The notes below the pieces were generated by a model, which had not been told where the DNA came from, did not search any database, and saw only the letters and a program-made list of their open reading frames with translations. A DNA stretch of 64,000 nt from Epithemia pelagica (lineage: Eukaryota; Bacillariophyta; Bacillariophyceae; Surirellales; Surirellaceae): the NCBI GenBank assembly GCA_946965045.2, contig OX337240.1, positions 248,001-312,000 on the forward strand, written 5' to 3'. Made by a program: the position numbers and the translations under genes. Positions 50,695 through 60,656 of the stretch are shown in pieces. How positions within the stretch are numbered: position 1 is the stretch's first letter; each line of letters begins with the position of its first letter.

Positions 50695-52254
50695 TTAATC
50701 GAGAAGGGTGGCAAAATAATGTTGCACGAGGGACCAGACGGGACTTGTTGGATTGACCAAGGTTTGAATATAACGGCCCATGGCCACTTGTTCGGCCGGT
50801 GTAAACAAGGTATGGACGTAGGATTTACCAGCAACAAAGGGCAGCGACGACGATTTGCGGAACGTTGTCGTGTCGTCGTCGTCCTTTGGTTGTTGCTGCA
50901 AAAAGTCGACAATGCCTTGGACCGTGGCGGTAAAGTTGGTCGCATAGGATTCGTAATACACAGTCTGGACGGGAATTTGGAGCGCGTGCGTCATTTGCCA
51001 GGCACGGGCATGCCATTGGACATAGCGAAACAATTCCGTGCGACACAGGACGTTCTGCTGGGACAAGGGATGTTGACCGAGGAGCAACCTGAGGACGTAG
51101 TGAGGATCCGTTTCCCACAGGAGCAACGACTCGGACGATGAATTGTGGTGCTCATGGTTGGTGACAAAGGGCCAGGCCGCGGGAGGACGACGATGGGATG
51201 CCTCGTCCTCCGCATCTTGTCGCAACCACAGTTTGAGAGCCTGTTGCAACTTGGCCTGGTGTCGGCCATCGACCCAGTCGCACCAGGCCTCGAGCCGTTG
51301 GCGTTCCGTCGATACCGTGTCATTGTTCATCAGAATGGCTTGCAATTCGGGATAGCGGACAATGTGATGGGGTTTCAAGGCCAAGTGCAAGCGCGACACG
51401 AGATTGTCCAAGGGATGACGAATCAAATGAATGGCTCGGGCGACGGGCAGGGTGTCGGGAGAATAGTGACCAAACCGAGTCGTCGTCGTTGTTGTCTTGG
51501 TGGATGTGGACATTGCGGGCAGTTCGGTTTGTTGACAGCCATGTACAAAATCCTCCACGGTCGGTACCACATAGGCTTGGGGAGGACAGGCGGTACAATA
51601 GCCAGTACAATGCGTCTTGGTCAAGACAAACGAGTGGGGAATGGTCGTAGTGGCCGTGGGCGCTTTGGAAAAGGGACCTTGGGGCGTCCACGCAACAATC
51701 GAAGACGTATTTGTATTATTAGTGACGGTAGTGGTCCAGTTCCAATCCTTGGCATAATTGGTAGCCGTCCGGTATCCTGTGACGTGTTCGGTATTCATCA
51801 TGGTAAAGGATGTGCCGGAATTGGGAAAGGACAAGAGCCAGGCAATTTGTGGTTGTTGCTGTTGACGTGGTGCTTGTTCTTTGGATGATGCGGCAGTCTC
51901 GTGGAAAGAAGTGTCTTGTGGAGGTTTGTTCTGGTTCGGGTTGTTGTCCTTGTTTCCAAAAGAGGAGGAGGAGGAAGCACCAGCATCCAACGAACTGGAG
52001 GCCAAGATCCAATCGTGGTCTGGCTGTGGGTCCTTGTGGTTGTTTTGTGTTGTTTCATTGTGGTTCATTGGTTCATCCTTGTGTTGTTGTTCTCGTTGTG
52101 GTTGTGGTTGTTGTTGCTTGGACGACACGGACCAGAGAGGCGACGGCTGAGATGGAAACAAGGCCCATTGCAAACACAACAAGGAAAGGAGGGGTACTAC
52201 CACGAGGCGAGCCACCCATACGACATTGACCGTTGATGTTGAGGTTGGTGTCAT
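50695..52254 (-). CDS. Golgi-type membrane sulfotransferase, copy 1
   Basis: 519 residues from ATG at 52254, chosen because it aligns with the ATG of copy 2. A short cytosolic end, then a signal-anchor (VVWVARLVVVPLLSLLCLQW), a low-complexity stem and the catalytic domain. The 5'-phosphosulfate loop is LSFPNSGTSFTMMN (about 141) and the 3'-phosphate motif is AIHLIRHPLDNLVSRLHL (about 277). It would transfer sulfate from PAPS to a glycan or protein in the Golgi. CTGYCTACPP is a Cys-rich insertion. N-glycosylation sequons are frequent. About 10 kb away is a closely similar inverted copy at 60657-62177. Acceptor unknown. Confidence 0.85.
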   Translation of the reverse strand: MTPTSTSTVNVVWVARLVVVPLLSLLCLQWALFPSQPSPLWSVSSKQQQPQPQREQQHKDEPMNHNETTQNNHKDPQPDHDWILASSSLDAGASSSSSFGNKDNNPNQNKPPQDTSFHETAASSKEQAPRQQQQPQIAWLLSFPNSGTSFTMMNTEHVTGYRTATNYAKDWNWTTTVTNNTNTSSIVAWTPQGPFSKAPTATTTIPHSFVLTKTHCTGYCTACPPQAYVVPTVEDFVHGCQQTELPAMSTSTKTTTTTTRFGHYSPDTLPVARAIHLIRHPLDNLVSRLHLALKPHHIVRYPELQAILMNNDTVSTERQRLEAWCDWVDGRHQAKLQQALKLWLRQDAEDEASHRRPPAAWPFVTNHEHHNSSSESLLLWETDPHYVLRLLLGQHPLSQQNVLCRTELFRYVQWHARAWQMTHALQIPVQTVYYESYATNFTATVQGIVDFLQQQPKDDDDTTTFRKSSSLPFVAGKSYVHTLFTPAEQVAMGRYIQTLVNPTSPVWSLVQHYFATLLD

Positions 52255-52808
52255 GGTTCTTGGATTCCACACAAAGCCTGTCAATCGAGGTAAAGTGTTG
52301 TGATTTCGTTGTTTTGGTTTGGTTTGGTTTTTGTGGTTGTTTGCTTCTGGTCCAATGGTCCGATTTTTGTGGCATCCAAACGGAAACAACGGGGAACCAC
52401 ACTGGGAGAGAAGAGAGAGTGATTTGTGTAGCGAGATGGAATTGGACCAGACGGTACCGTCGTACTTGGTAGGTATGCACACCGACTACTCTACCACCAA
52501 GGGGTGGTGGGTGTGGAACGGCGGTCCAATTCCATCAAGCAACGAGAGAACGTTTTGTGGGCGCCCGTCCCAGTTCGAAAGCGCCAAACGAGGTCGCCTG
52601 GCGTGGACCTGTTTTTCGGTCGCGCTCGAAGTCGTGTTTGAGACAGTTTCTCCGGGCAGGGAATCGGAAATGGATCTGTTCGCTGTCTTCACACTTGTCG
52701 TTTTTGTTGTTGTTGCTCTCTGGCTATTAGTGCTCTGCTGTCTTGTTTTTTGTTTTGCACCAGCAACAACAACAACAACAACAAGAACAAGAAGACAACG
52801 AAGAAGAA
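52255..52808. other. Divergent intergenic region
   Basis: Shared 5' region of sulfotransferase copy 1 and the HhH-like gene. Homology to copy 2 continues for about 25 bases upstream of the sulfotransferase ATG and then stops. Confidence 0.45.
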
Positions 52809-53576
52809 ATGGTGGTTGTGTCGTCGTTGAGTTGGGCGGGTATTCGTCGTGGTGGAAGGTGGATACCATCCATGTTGCGACAAGCCACCACAACGATGTA
52901 CATGGCAACTGGAATCACCACCACAAACTCCTCTCAGAGGCGGAGGATGGTGGTGGTGTCGGGTTCCTCCCTCCATCCACATTGTTCCAATCCTTGGAGG
53001 AGCAACAACAGCAACCTCAATCCGGTCCCCCCAGTAGTATTGTCGTCGTCCTTTACAACCACGACTCCCAGCAATAAGGATCGTACTACCATGAAGATGA
53101 ATATTCAATTAGCACTGAAAAAGGAATGGGAAGGTTCCTCCTTGACGACGCTGGTGGAACAACCCGTGACCATTTTGCAAGGAATTGGACCGGTTCATGC
53201 CCAACAATTGGCCGACTTGAACATTTCCACACTGCGACACTTGGCGAATTACAGGTATTTTCATGTGGCCCGGGCCTTGGTCACCTTGTCGCAGGTGGAA
53301 GATACTACGGCGTCGTCGTCGACCACGGGATTCAATCTGAACAAGGCCTTGGACAAGGCGTACGAAACGCAATCCTTGCACGACATTTGCCAAGCGCCAC
53401 CCTCGGCCTTGCAAGGATTGACGACAAAGTCCGACGTGGCCTTGGCTGGATTGGGCATTCACACCATTGCCGATTTGGCCGACTGGAAATTTGCCCATTG
53501 GGCCGAAGCCCTTCAAGTGGCACAAGCCTATGAACAACAAGAAGCACCACCCACCACAACGGAACCCAAAGACTAA
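52809..53576 (+). CDS. Protein with two helix-hairpin-helix-like repeats, probably organellar
   Basis: 255 residues from ATG at 52809. The N-terminus (SWAGIRRGGRWIPSMLRQAT, SSQRRRMVVV) is basic and lacks acidic residues, as in mitochondrial or plastid presequences. Two related helical units follow: VTILQGIGPVHAQQLADLNI plus STLRHLANYRYFHVARALV (about 121-160), and PSALQGLTTKSDVALAGLGI plus HTIADLADWKFAHWAEALQV (about 197-237). L.GI....L..L.I.T...LA is the pattern of HhH modules that bind DNA, though these can also mediate protein contacts. No catalytic domain is attached. Organellar location and nucleic-acid binding are inferences. Confidence 0.72.
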   Translation: MVVVSSLSWAGIRRGGRWIPSMLRQATTTMYMATGITTTNSSQRRRMVVVSGSSLHPHCSNPWRSNNSNLNPVPPVVLSSSFTTTTPSNKDRTTMKMNIQLALKKEWEGSSLTTLVEQPVTILQGIGPVHAQQLADLNISTLRHLANYRYFHVARALVTLSQVEDTTASSSTTGFNLNKALDKAYETQSLHDICQAPPSALQGLTTKSDVALAGLGIHTIADLADWKFAHWAEALQVAQAYEQQEAPPTTTEPKD

Positions 53577-54076
53577 GAACCACAAGAAGTAATAGGAATC
53601 AAAGGCCAACCTTTGGTGTACGTACGCATCCATATCTACTGGTTTCTGGGAGGATGGAACCAAACACCAAAACTGTGTACATTGACAACCGAGACAATAC
53701 TAATAATGGTGGACATATTAGATATCGTGGATTCCCCCGGTCGTAGTTTTCTTGCCGATCTCTCTCGTTCCTACACACACATATATATATATATGATACG
53801 ATGGGCCACACGATGGATGTTTCGTTCTCTCACTTTTAGAGTTGTTCTTCTCTCCACCCCATTTGTAGTAGTTTCTATACTAGTATTATTTCTCCCTACT
53901 GTTTCATAGGATGGCGATTCGTCCATTCCAAGGATTCTCTTTGGAATACCAAGAATCGTTGCATGTGCGTGTGTTGTTGTTCCAGAGACTGCAGTGGCCC
54001 ATTGGTACGTTACAGAGATATTCTTCTTCTTCTTCTTCTTCGTCATGACTATGTACCGTTTCATTCTCCTGTTTGT

Positions 54077-54172
<96 letters not shown>

Positions 54173-54247
54173 GGTTCCACAAGCACAATCCATAACAAGA
54201 TGGACTCACGACAAAACGACGGACAGTTTTTTTGTGTTTGGAATATA
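53577..54247. other. Convergent intergenic region
   Basis: Between the HhH-like gene (plus) and the STIST-tail gene (minus). Contains the CT/CA microsatellite; no gene seen. Confidence 0.5.
54078..54170. repeat. Compound microsatellite (CT)n(CA)n
   Basis: About 20 bases of CT followed by about 72 bases of uninterrupted CA. Confidence 0.97.
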
Positions 54248-55741
54248 TCAAAAACTTCCCAACATGTAATCACTGAGTCGGGTCGAAATGGTGGATTCGT
54301 CATGACTGCGGACGCGAAAATCTCCCGCTTGGGCCTTGTTGGGAAAGGACGAAATGTTGGAAAAGACTTCTTGCGGAATCAAGGGACCGGCGGGACCCAC
54401 CACCTCCACGGGCGTTGTGGGCGGTTGCTGCGGCAGCCGTTTGGGAACTGAGGGTGGAGGACGCGTGGGAGTCGCAGCCTGCAAAGTGGGCCAAAAGGAT
54501 TGCAAGGGTGTCGTCTTGTGGTTGTGGTTGTTCTTGGTCGTTGTAGGTTGCAGTGGTTGCGTTTGGGGTCGTTGTCGTTGCTGACGAGGCAATTGTTTAA
54601 ACTTGGGCGATGGCAATACCAATTGATTTTGTTTGTTGTTGTTGTTGTTGGAGGAGGACTGCTTGGGTGGTTCACTCCCAGCCACGGCACGTGTCAAATG
54701 GGAGGGTTTTGTCATGCCCGAGTTTTGTTGGGTGTCATTGGTTGGCACACCACCAGCACCACCACCTCGGTACTTGTTGTTCTTGTTGGTTGTTCTCGCA
54801 ACCAAGTGTTCTTCCTCGTCCGTCTCCTCGTCCGAGTCATCGTCATCCATCAAGGGACGGTGTGGATACATGGTTGCACCAGCACCACCTCGATGATGAT
54901 GATGACGATGAGGCATTTGTGGTGGTTGGGAAGCCACAATGGGTGGTCCACAGGCAATTCCCGTCTTGGCAGCGGCATTCCCCAACGCAGCTCCGGCCGT
55001 ACATCCCAAGACCAAGGCCTTGGCCCAGGACGGCAAGGGATGCAAGTCTTGTGGCACAAAAAACTGCCCATCGTCGCCGTCGTCTCGAGTGAGCCATGTG
55101 GTACTGGCCAAGGTATCCGTCAAATCATCCACGCCGAGATTGGAATCGACCGTTTCCGATGTCGTGGTCAAGGTTCCAAACGTGTCCTCGTCATGGGAGG
55201 AGGAGGTGGCTTGGTAAAACAAAGCCTTCTGGTCGTCGTCTGCTTGTCCTTCCAGGGGAAGGGGAGTCCATGTGGAACTCAATTCCAACAAGGGTCTGCG
55301 CGTCGGAGCCTTCTTCATTGCATGACGAGAGGGAAGGATGGACTGGAGAATGGGAATGGATCGGTGGTTGTTTTCCTGTTGGTGGTCGTCGTCTGTTTCA
55401 ATCAATTTTTGGGCCACGACGGACAAACTCTGACGAAAGACGTTTCGTTTTTGGTCCGCATCTTGTTCCAATCGTTGAAAAAAGGAGGACGTGGACGTGG
55501 ACCCCTCCCGCGTCAATGGATTGGATGGTTGCTGCTGTTGCTGCTGCAGCAAGGGCAATTGACTCGACGTCTCTCCCCCTTGGTCCAATTGACTCTTGCT
55601 ATCCGCCTCGGTGGCTCCGGTTGTTGCTGCTGTTGTACCCTTTTTGTGATTGCTGCTGCTGCCACTGGTCGTCGCCTTTTTGGATTTGTTGTGGCTGTGA
55701 TTTACTGGCCGAAACCAGTTTCGATTCTTTTTGACCGTCAT
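54248..55741 (-). CDS. Unknown acidic protein with C-terminal STIST tail, copy A
   Basis: 497 residues from ATG at 55741. It parallels the next gene: basic start KKNRNWFRPV; a helix RNVFRQSLSVVAQKLIE; LPSWAKALVLGCTAG; an acidic run DDDDSDEETDEEE; Pro/Gln-rich linker; and tail IPQEVFSNISSFPNK..SHDESTISTRLSDYMLGSF. Between these islands the protein is Gln/Asn/Ser/Thr-rich and probably disordered. No signal peptide; the short hydrophobic stretch WAKALVLGCTAGAAL could be a weak membrane contact. No known domain. Conservation of the same islands in two diverged neighbours shows that they matter. Confidence 0.75.
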   Translation of the reverse strand: MTVKKNRNWFRPVNHSHNKSKKATTSGSSSNHKKGTTAATTGATEADSKSQLDQGGETSSQLPLLQQQQQQPSNPLTREGSTSTSSFFQRLEQDADQKRNVFRQSLSVVAQKLIETDDDHQQENNHRSIPILQSILPSRHAMKKAPTRRPLLELSSTWTPLPLEGQADDDQKALFYQATSSSHDEDTFGTLTTTSETVDSNLGVDDLTDTLASTTWLTRDDGDDGQFFVPQDLHPLPSWAKALVLGCTAGAALGNAAAKTGIACGPPIVASQPPQMPHRHHHHRGGAGATMYPHRPLMDDDDSDEETDEEEHLVARTTNKNNKYRGGGAGGVPTNDTQQNSGMTKPSHLTRAVAGSEPPKQSSSNNNNNKQNQLVLPSPKFKQLPRQQRQRPQTQPLQPTTTKNNHNHKTTPLQSFWPTLQAATPTRPPPSVPKRLPQQPPTTPVEVVGPAGPLIPQEVFSNISSFPNKAQAGDFRVRSHDESTISTRLSDYMLGSF

Positions 55742-56680
55742 GGTGGAAGACGAAATGTCCCTTTGGAGAAAGAAAGAAACACTGTGACAACGTCGAAGAA
55801 GCAACAATGACTCTTCTTCGTCTCCTTCGTTTGGACTTTTGTGGAGGAGGCTCTTGTGATTCGAACTGCCGTTTTGTGGTGACGTGTGGTTCCAACGATA
55901 TCAGGTCGCCACGCGTTCGCGGACAACAACGGATGTGTGAATTCTCTAAGCAATTTCCTTCGCATGCCTCTTATGAAACACGCCGGCCTGGCCATGGGTC
56001 GCTCCTTATTTGAATCCCACCGTTGCACAAAAATGGGCGCAGCCGCAGCAGCATGTGCCAACTTGATTCCAACGGTCCGCAAAAGTCTACTATGTAGAGA
56101 GAGACATAGCACCGGCATCTCTCTTCTCTAGCTAGAGGAATACTCCTACCTACCTGGCCGACCATGACGGTGCTCCTATTATACTCGGGAGTCTAAAACA
56201 AAAGAACGACAAAATCCTTCTCGTCTCCGACCTGACCCGCAGAGAGACACGAGAGTGTCATCTATGGTCATGGGTGCATTGTCGTGTTCCGCTACGAGTG
56301 CGTTGGGTTTCTCGGAGTTTGCGGCCCACGCGTACCCCTACTACAACAGTGGCAACGTGTGGACGATCGAATACAGTTCCGTAACTCTACTAACTTTGAA
56401 ACGACGAAACCTACAAATCGAACGAATCAAGGAATGTTGTAGTTTAGATACAGTAGAAAGATACAAAACAATCATGACATTATTGGTACACTGCACACAC
56501 AAGCTCGCCACACCCATTCTCCTCGAATGCAAGTGTGGGAGTGCGAGAGTGTGTGTACCCATGCCTCTTTTTAGGGGGACTCTTTCTTTGTCGTGCGCAG
56601 CGTCCAAGAATGTACGCCATTCGTGGTGCCTTGGCGTAGAGAGAGAAAGAACTTTGAGCCCTGTCGGTGTCGTCCCATGG
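55742..56680. other. Intergenic region between tandem paralogues
   Basis: 5' flank of copy A and 3' flank of copy B. No further gene supported. Confidence 0.4.
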
Positions 56681-58240
56681 TTAAAAGCTACTAATATTTT
56701 TGAATTGGTACCGACTCAATTGTGTGGAAATGGTCGAATCGTCACATTTGGGGACAGACTCTGGTTCCTTGTCGGGAAACTTGAACCCGGGAATAATTTC
56801 CTGGGGGACCAACTGAGTCACTGTCGCCGCCGCAGCCACAAAGGCAGTGGTGGGACCCGTCATGAGAGCATCGTGGGGTTGAGGAGACGATTGGGAGGCT
56901 CGAGAGAGGGGACCCCGTTGCGTGCGAGGTCGTTGTTTCTTTTGCGGAGAGACCATGGGTTGCGACGACGATCGACTGCCCTGTTGAAGCTGTAACGAAG
57001 AGGAACCAGCAGTTGCTTGGTCCACGGGAATCGACAAGACGGATGGACTGGTTGCCTCCTCATCCTCGTCATCGTCGTCATAATCTTCCATCAAGCCTTC
57101 GTCGTCGTCTTCGTCGTCGTCATCTGTTTCATCATAGTCCTCCTCGTCCGTTTCATCTTCGTCATCATCGTCATCGTCGTACTCCTCGTCGTCCATGGTG
57201 AGAGTTGGATCGGGATAAATGTGGGTGGGATACAAATAGGTTCGATCGGCCGCCCCACATCCCGTGGTGGGTACCGTACAGGCCAAGAGGACTTTGGCCC
57301 ATCCCGGCCACATGGGTGTAGACCGTGTGGTGGCCGCCGAAGAATAGTAACTCGTTCCCACCAAGGTGGATTCGTCTTCGGCCTCTTCCTTGCGACTACT
57401 CGCAGCACTGTCTTGCGAGAAATAGGTGGCGGATCCCGTCGTGCCCGTTCCCAACGTACCGGCTTCATCCTCATCGTAGTCGTCGTAGTCGGATTGCATG
57501 AGGAGCAAGTTTTCATTGGCTTCGTTTTGCGCGGTATTAAAGGTAAAGGCGGACAAGGCGGCCGACAAGACAGCAGTCGTTTCATCAAACGACTCTTGTC
57601 GTTGGTGTTGTTGTTGGTGCCGTTGTCGTGGTTGTGGTCGTGGTGCTTCGCGGTGACTGGAACGTCGTTGGGTCGGTTGGGGTGCTGCTGGTGCTTGTCG
57701 TGCCTTGTTGGAGGAGGAGGAGGAGGAAACTCGTGCCGAGTCGGCAGCCATGATCATTTGCTTGGTATCTTGATTTTCTTCCAAATACTTTTGCGCCAAC
57801 ACATTGAGACTTTTTCGGAAAAGTATCTTGCGTTCGTCTTCATTCATGCCCGTGGTGGAATAGGACGGAGCTTGCTGGACGACCCCTGGATCTTCAGGCT
57901 TGGCGGCATTCTTGGTAGCTTCGTTGGCCACCTTTTTGCCCATGGCCTTTTTCTTCTTTGCCATTTTGTTATTGTTGGCTATGTTGTTAGTCTTTTTGTC
58001 CATAGTCTTGCGAGGTTTCTTGTCTGGCTTCTTGTTATTCTTTTTGGCTTTGGGAGGAGGCTTATTGGAAGTATCCGGTTGTGCCGAGGATGTGCCAAGT
58101 TCGGAGGCCGGTGTGGCTCGAAACCATGATCTTCGCTTGTGAATGGATCGCGATCCTTTCGGGTCACCACTCTTCTCGGCAGCGGATGGCTCGTTCATCA
58201 CTTCTTTCGTGGCCATGGTCACGGTATTCGTCGTTGTCAT
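56681..58240 (-). CDS. Unknown acidic protein with C-terminal STIST tail, copy B
   Basis: 519 residues from ATG at 58240; an in-frame ATG at 58441 would add 67 residues not seen in copy A. Islands shared with copy A: KRRSWFRATP near the start, RKILFRKSLNVLAQKYLEE, MWPGWAKVLLACTVP, a very long Asp/Glu region, and the tail VPQEIIPGFKFPDK..KCDDSTISTQLSRYQFKNISSF. It also carries a strongly basic Lys-rich region (about 60-105). Same orientation as copy A, 0.9 kb apart, so tandem duplication. Probably a disordered scaffold or nucleic-acid-associated protein by composition; function unknown. Confidence 0.75.
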   Translation of the reverse strand: MTTTNTVTMATKEVMNEPSAAEKSGDPKGSRSIHKRRSWFRATPASELGTSSAQPDTSNKPPPKAKKNNKKPDKKPRKTMDKKTNNIANNNKMAKKKKAMGKKVANEATKNAAKPEDPGVVQQAPSYSTTGMNEDERKILFRKSLNVLAQKYLEENQDTKQMIMAADSARVSSSSSSNKARQAPAAPQPTQRRSSHREAPRPQPRQRHQQQHQRQESFDETTAVLSAALSAFTFNTAQNEANENLLLMQSDYDDYDEDEAGTLGTGTTGSATYFSQDSAASSRKEEAEDESTLVGTSYYSSAATTRSTPMWPGWAKVLLACTVPTTGCGAADRTYLYPTHIYPDPTLTMDDEEYDDDDDDEDETDEEDYDETDDDDEDDDEGLMEDYDDDDEDEEATSPSVLSIPVDQATAGSSSLQLQQGSRSSSQPMVSPQKKQRPRTQRGPLSRASQSSPQPHDALMTGPTTAFVAAAATVTQLVPQEIIPGFKFPDKEPESVPKCDDSTISTQLSRYQFKNISSF

Positions 58241-59365
58241 GGCTGTGCTATCTATTAGGTACTTGCAATCAATCGTTTGAGAAACCACCAATTTGGTTCC
58301 TGGTCGTCGCCGTTTTTGAGGGATCCAACCCGACTTGTTGTTGTGGTTAGTGTTATGGTTGTTGGAGAGGTTGTGTGACTGCAACAATTTGGAGAGAGGT
58401 ATTGTTGTGTCGGCCTTCTCTCTCTGCTGTGTTATTATCATAGGCACAGCATGCTTTGGGGGTTATAGTTCTTGCTATCGCCATCGGTAGGCCTCCCCAA
58501 ATTTGGAGGCCTTCTCCTAGCTCGAGTCTTGCGGACCGACTCGTGCACAAAATTTCCCAAGGGAATCTCAGAGAAATTTAGTCTTGAAAAGAGAAATGAA
58601 TAGCACTGCCCCGCGAAATATTATCACACAGATAGTAGAATCTATGGATATTGCCCCTCACTCCATTCGTGGGTTTATGCGAAGCCGACATGTGGTTGCC
58701 TTCACTTTTTCATGTTTCCGTTCCTTCAAACGATTGGACGAGAGGACGCTTTCACAATTTGCTACCACACCAGTTTGACTCTCTCGCCTTTTCCCAACAA
58801 GCTACTTTGGAACGAGCGCGAGAGAAGCCGAATCGCTCTTCCCAGGGTAATAGAGTCGTATGTAGCATCGTTTCTTATTTGTCTAGAGAGAAGTTGGTGT
58901 TCAGAATGATGATGATTGTATTCCTTCCATGGTAATTTTTACATGCCGTCCAAGCCCACGATCCATCCAAACGCATTCCGTTTCATCCATACGAAACAAG
59001 GATTTGTAGGATGGTACGCCAACTCGTGTCTCTCTATATATCCTTGAAAAAGGACTTCTATGGAAGAAACAACACCTACCATGACATGCTGATCTACTAG
59101 AGGACGAATCAGAAGGCCTTGCTGGGACTTGGACGGCTCCGAGTGTACCCGCAGGAGCGAGAGATATAAAAGGAGTTGGAATGGAGTGGTTTCTTTGTCG
59201 TCGTGTTGGTGGTGGAAGTGAATTTCCGCTCAACACAGTGACAGTCAGAACCACCATACATAAACCCTTGTTTGCCATGACACTGTACTTTCCTTCTCTC
59301 TCGCTCGAGGGCCATGGCATGTATTCGTACGCAAAACATGGGCTTGGACACACAAAACCGTAGGA
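58241..59365. other. Intergenic region, about 1.1 kb
   Basis: No gene supported. 59100-59300 is similar to 62590-62790, part of the duplication around the MFS copies. Confidence 0.45.
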
Positions 59366-60240
59366 CTAGGAATGCTTTTCTGCAACATCAGGTAGATTGA
59401 GTAGTAGCTTTGTATTGACCCGACAAGGACACCTTCGTGGTTCTACACTGCTGCCGAGCGAATTGTCATTGAGAGCGGTGTCCTCCCCATCTAGTCGGAT
59501 ACTAGTGTCATCATCATTCTCAACATGATCTTGATCGACCAGATCCACGCCTTGGGTATTGGGTAAGACGGTCGACGTGACGAGAATGGGCAAGAGCAAG
59601 AGGAGCCAGCAGGAGAACCACCTGGTTGGCATCCATGAGCGTTCCCGACACTGTGTCGGTGGAAAGGTAGGCCACTCCAAAAACAAGTTTCAACAATGGA
59701 CAAACCCGTGCCCCGTTGAGCCGTGGGGAGAAGCTCGGCCGGCGTCCAGAGGCCATTGACGGTACCGGAAACCGTTCCGACTATGGTTCCTACCGATGAG
59801 GCTACCACCACGAGGATTATAGTCAATCCCATGGAAACCGCCTGGTTTTCGTCGTCTCCATCATTTGTAGTTGCCAACGATTACACGGTCATGGTAACGA
59901 CTGCTCCACACGCTGCTCCCACCAAGTGGGCACCCACAAAAGAGGACCCGTCGGGAGATTTGGTCCATGTAGAATAGGTTCAACACTTTGGCCTCTAGAG
60001 ACCCCTAAAGGAAAACCCACGGGGACGTGTGGTCCCGCAGAATGGTCCAGTGCCAGGGACTCGACCAGGCACCCGGAAAGATAAGGAGGGTTCGCAGAAC
60101 CATGAGGGCCAACAGGGTACGGCCCAATTGGACAACACTTCCCCGAAACATGTCCATGTTGCCTTGAAGCAGAGATTGGCACGTCACTTCATTGTCCTGT
60201 TGTTGTTGTTGTCGGGGAAACCGGGCGGTAGTCACTACCT
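59366..60240 (-). pseudogene. MFS transporter C-terminal half, frameshifted relic
   Basis: Pieces in three frames align in order with the copy at 63132-64000: QQQDNEVTCQSLLQGNMDMF, LALMVLRTLLIFPGAWSSPW, then NQAVSMGLTIILVVVASSVG, TVSGTVNGLWTPAELLPTAQ, RGTGLSIVETC and PILVTSTVLPNTQGVDLVD. Several indels break the frame, and the segment corresponding to the helix pair around LVYIDRISRRV is missing or scrambled. The NGLWTPAELLPTAQRGTG block is an MFS signature (AEL.PT..R..G). The N-terminal half of the transporter is absent. Confidence 0.85.
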
Positions 60241-60656
60241 ACATATCTAGATATAAAGTAAGCAGATTACTCCCCTGTGATATCTCGTCGGGCGCCCGGC
60301 TTGTCGGGAGAATGACTCGACGGGCATATGTTGCGCCCTCCTCGAACATATGCCCTTCTCGTCATTCTACCGTCCGCGCCGGGCGACCCTCCTCTAAAGG
60401 ATTGGATCACCGTGAACGTACGTGAAGTCGTCTTTCTCACAACTCACAACGGATTCACTCTTCACAATTTTGGCAAGAGCTCTTCACAATTTTGGCAGGA
60501 TTTTACAAACAAGATCCAACGAAAAACTGAGTCCAGATAGAGTCCAGATAGAGTCCATTTTCCCCTTTGTTGGAATGAGTCCAACTCGTAGAAGAGTGTT
60601 CAACAACCTAGTCTTCGAATCGATTGACAGTGTTTGTTTTTAGGAATCCAAGAAGC
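60241..60656. other. Intergenic region upstream of sulfotransferase copy 2
   Basis: Contains GGCATATGTTGCGCCC paired with GAACATATGCCCTTC and matching GAGAATGACTCG/CGTCATTCT arms near 60308-60366, an imperfect inverted repeat. No gene. Confidence 0.4.
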
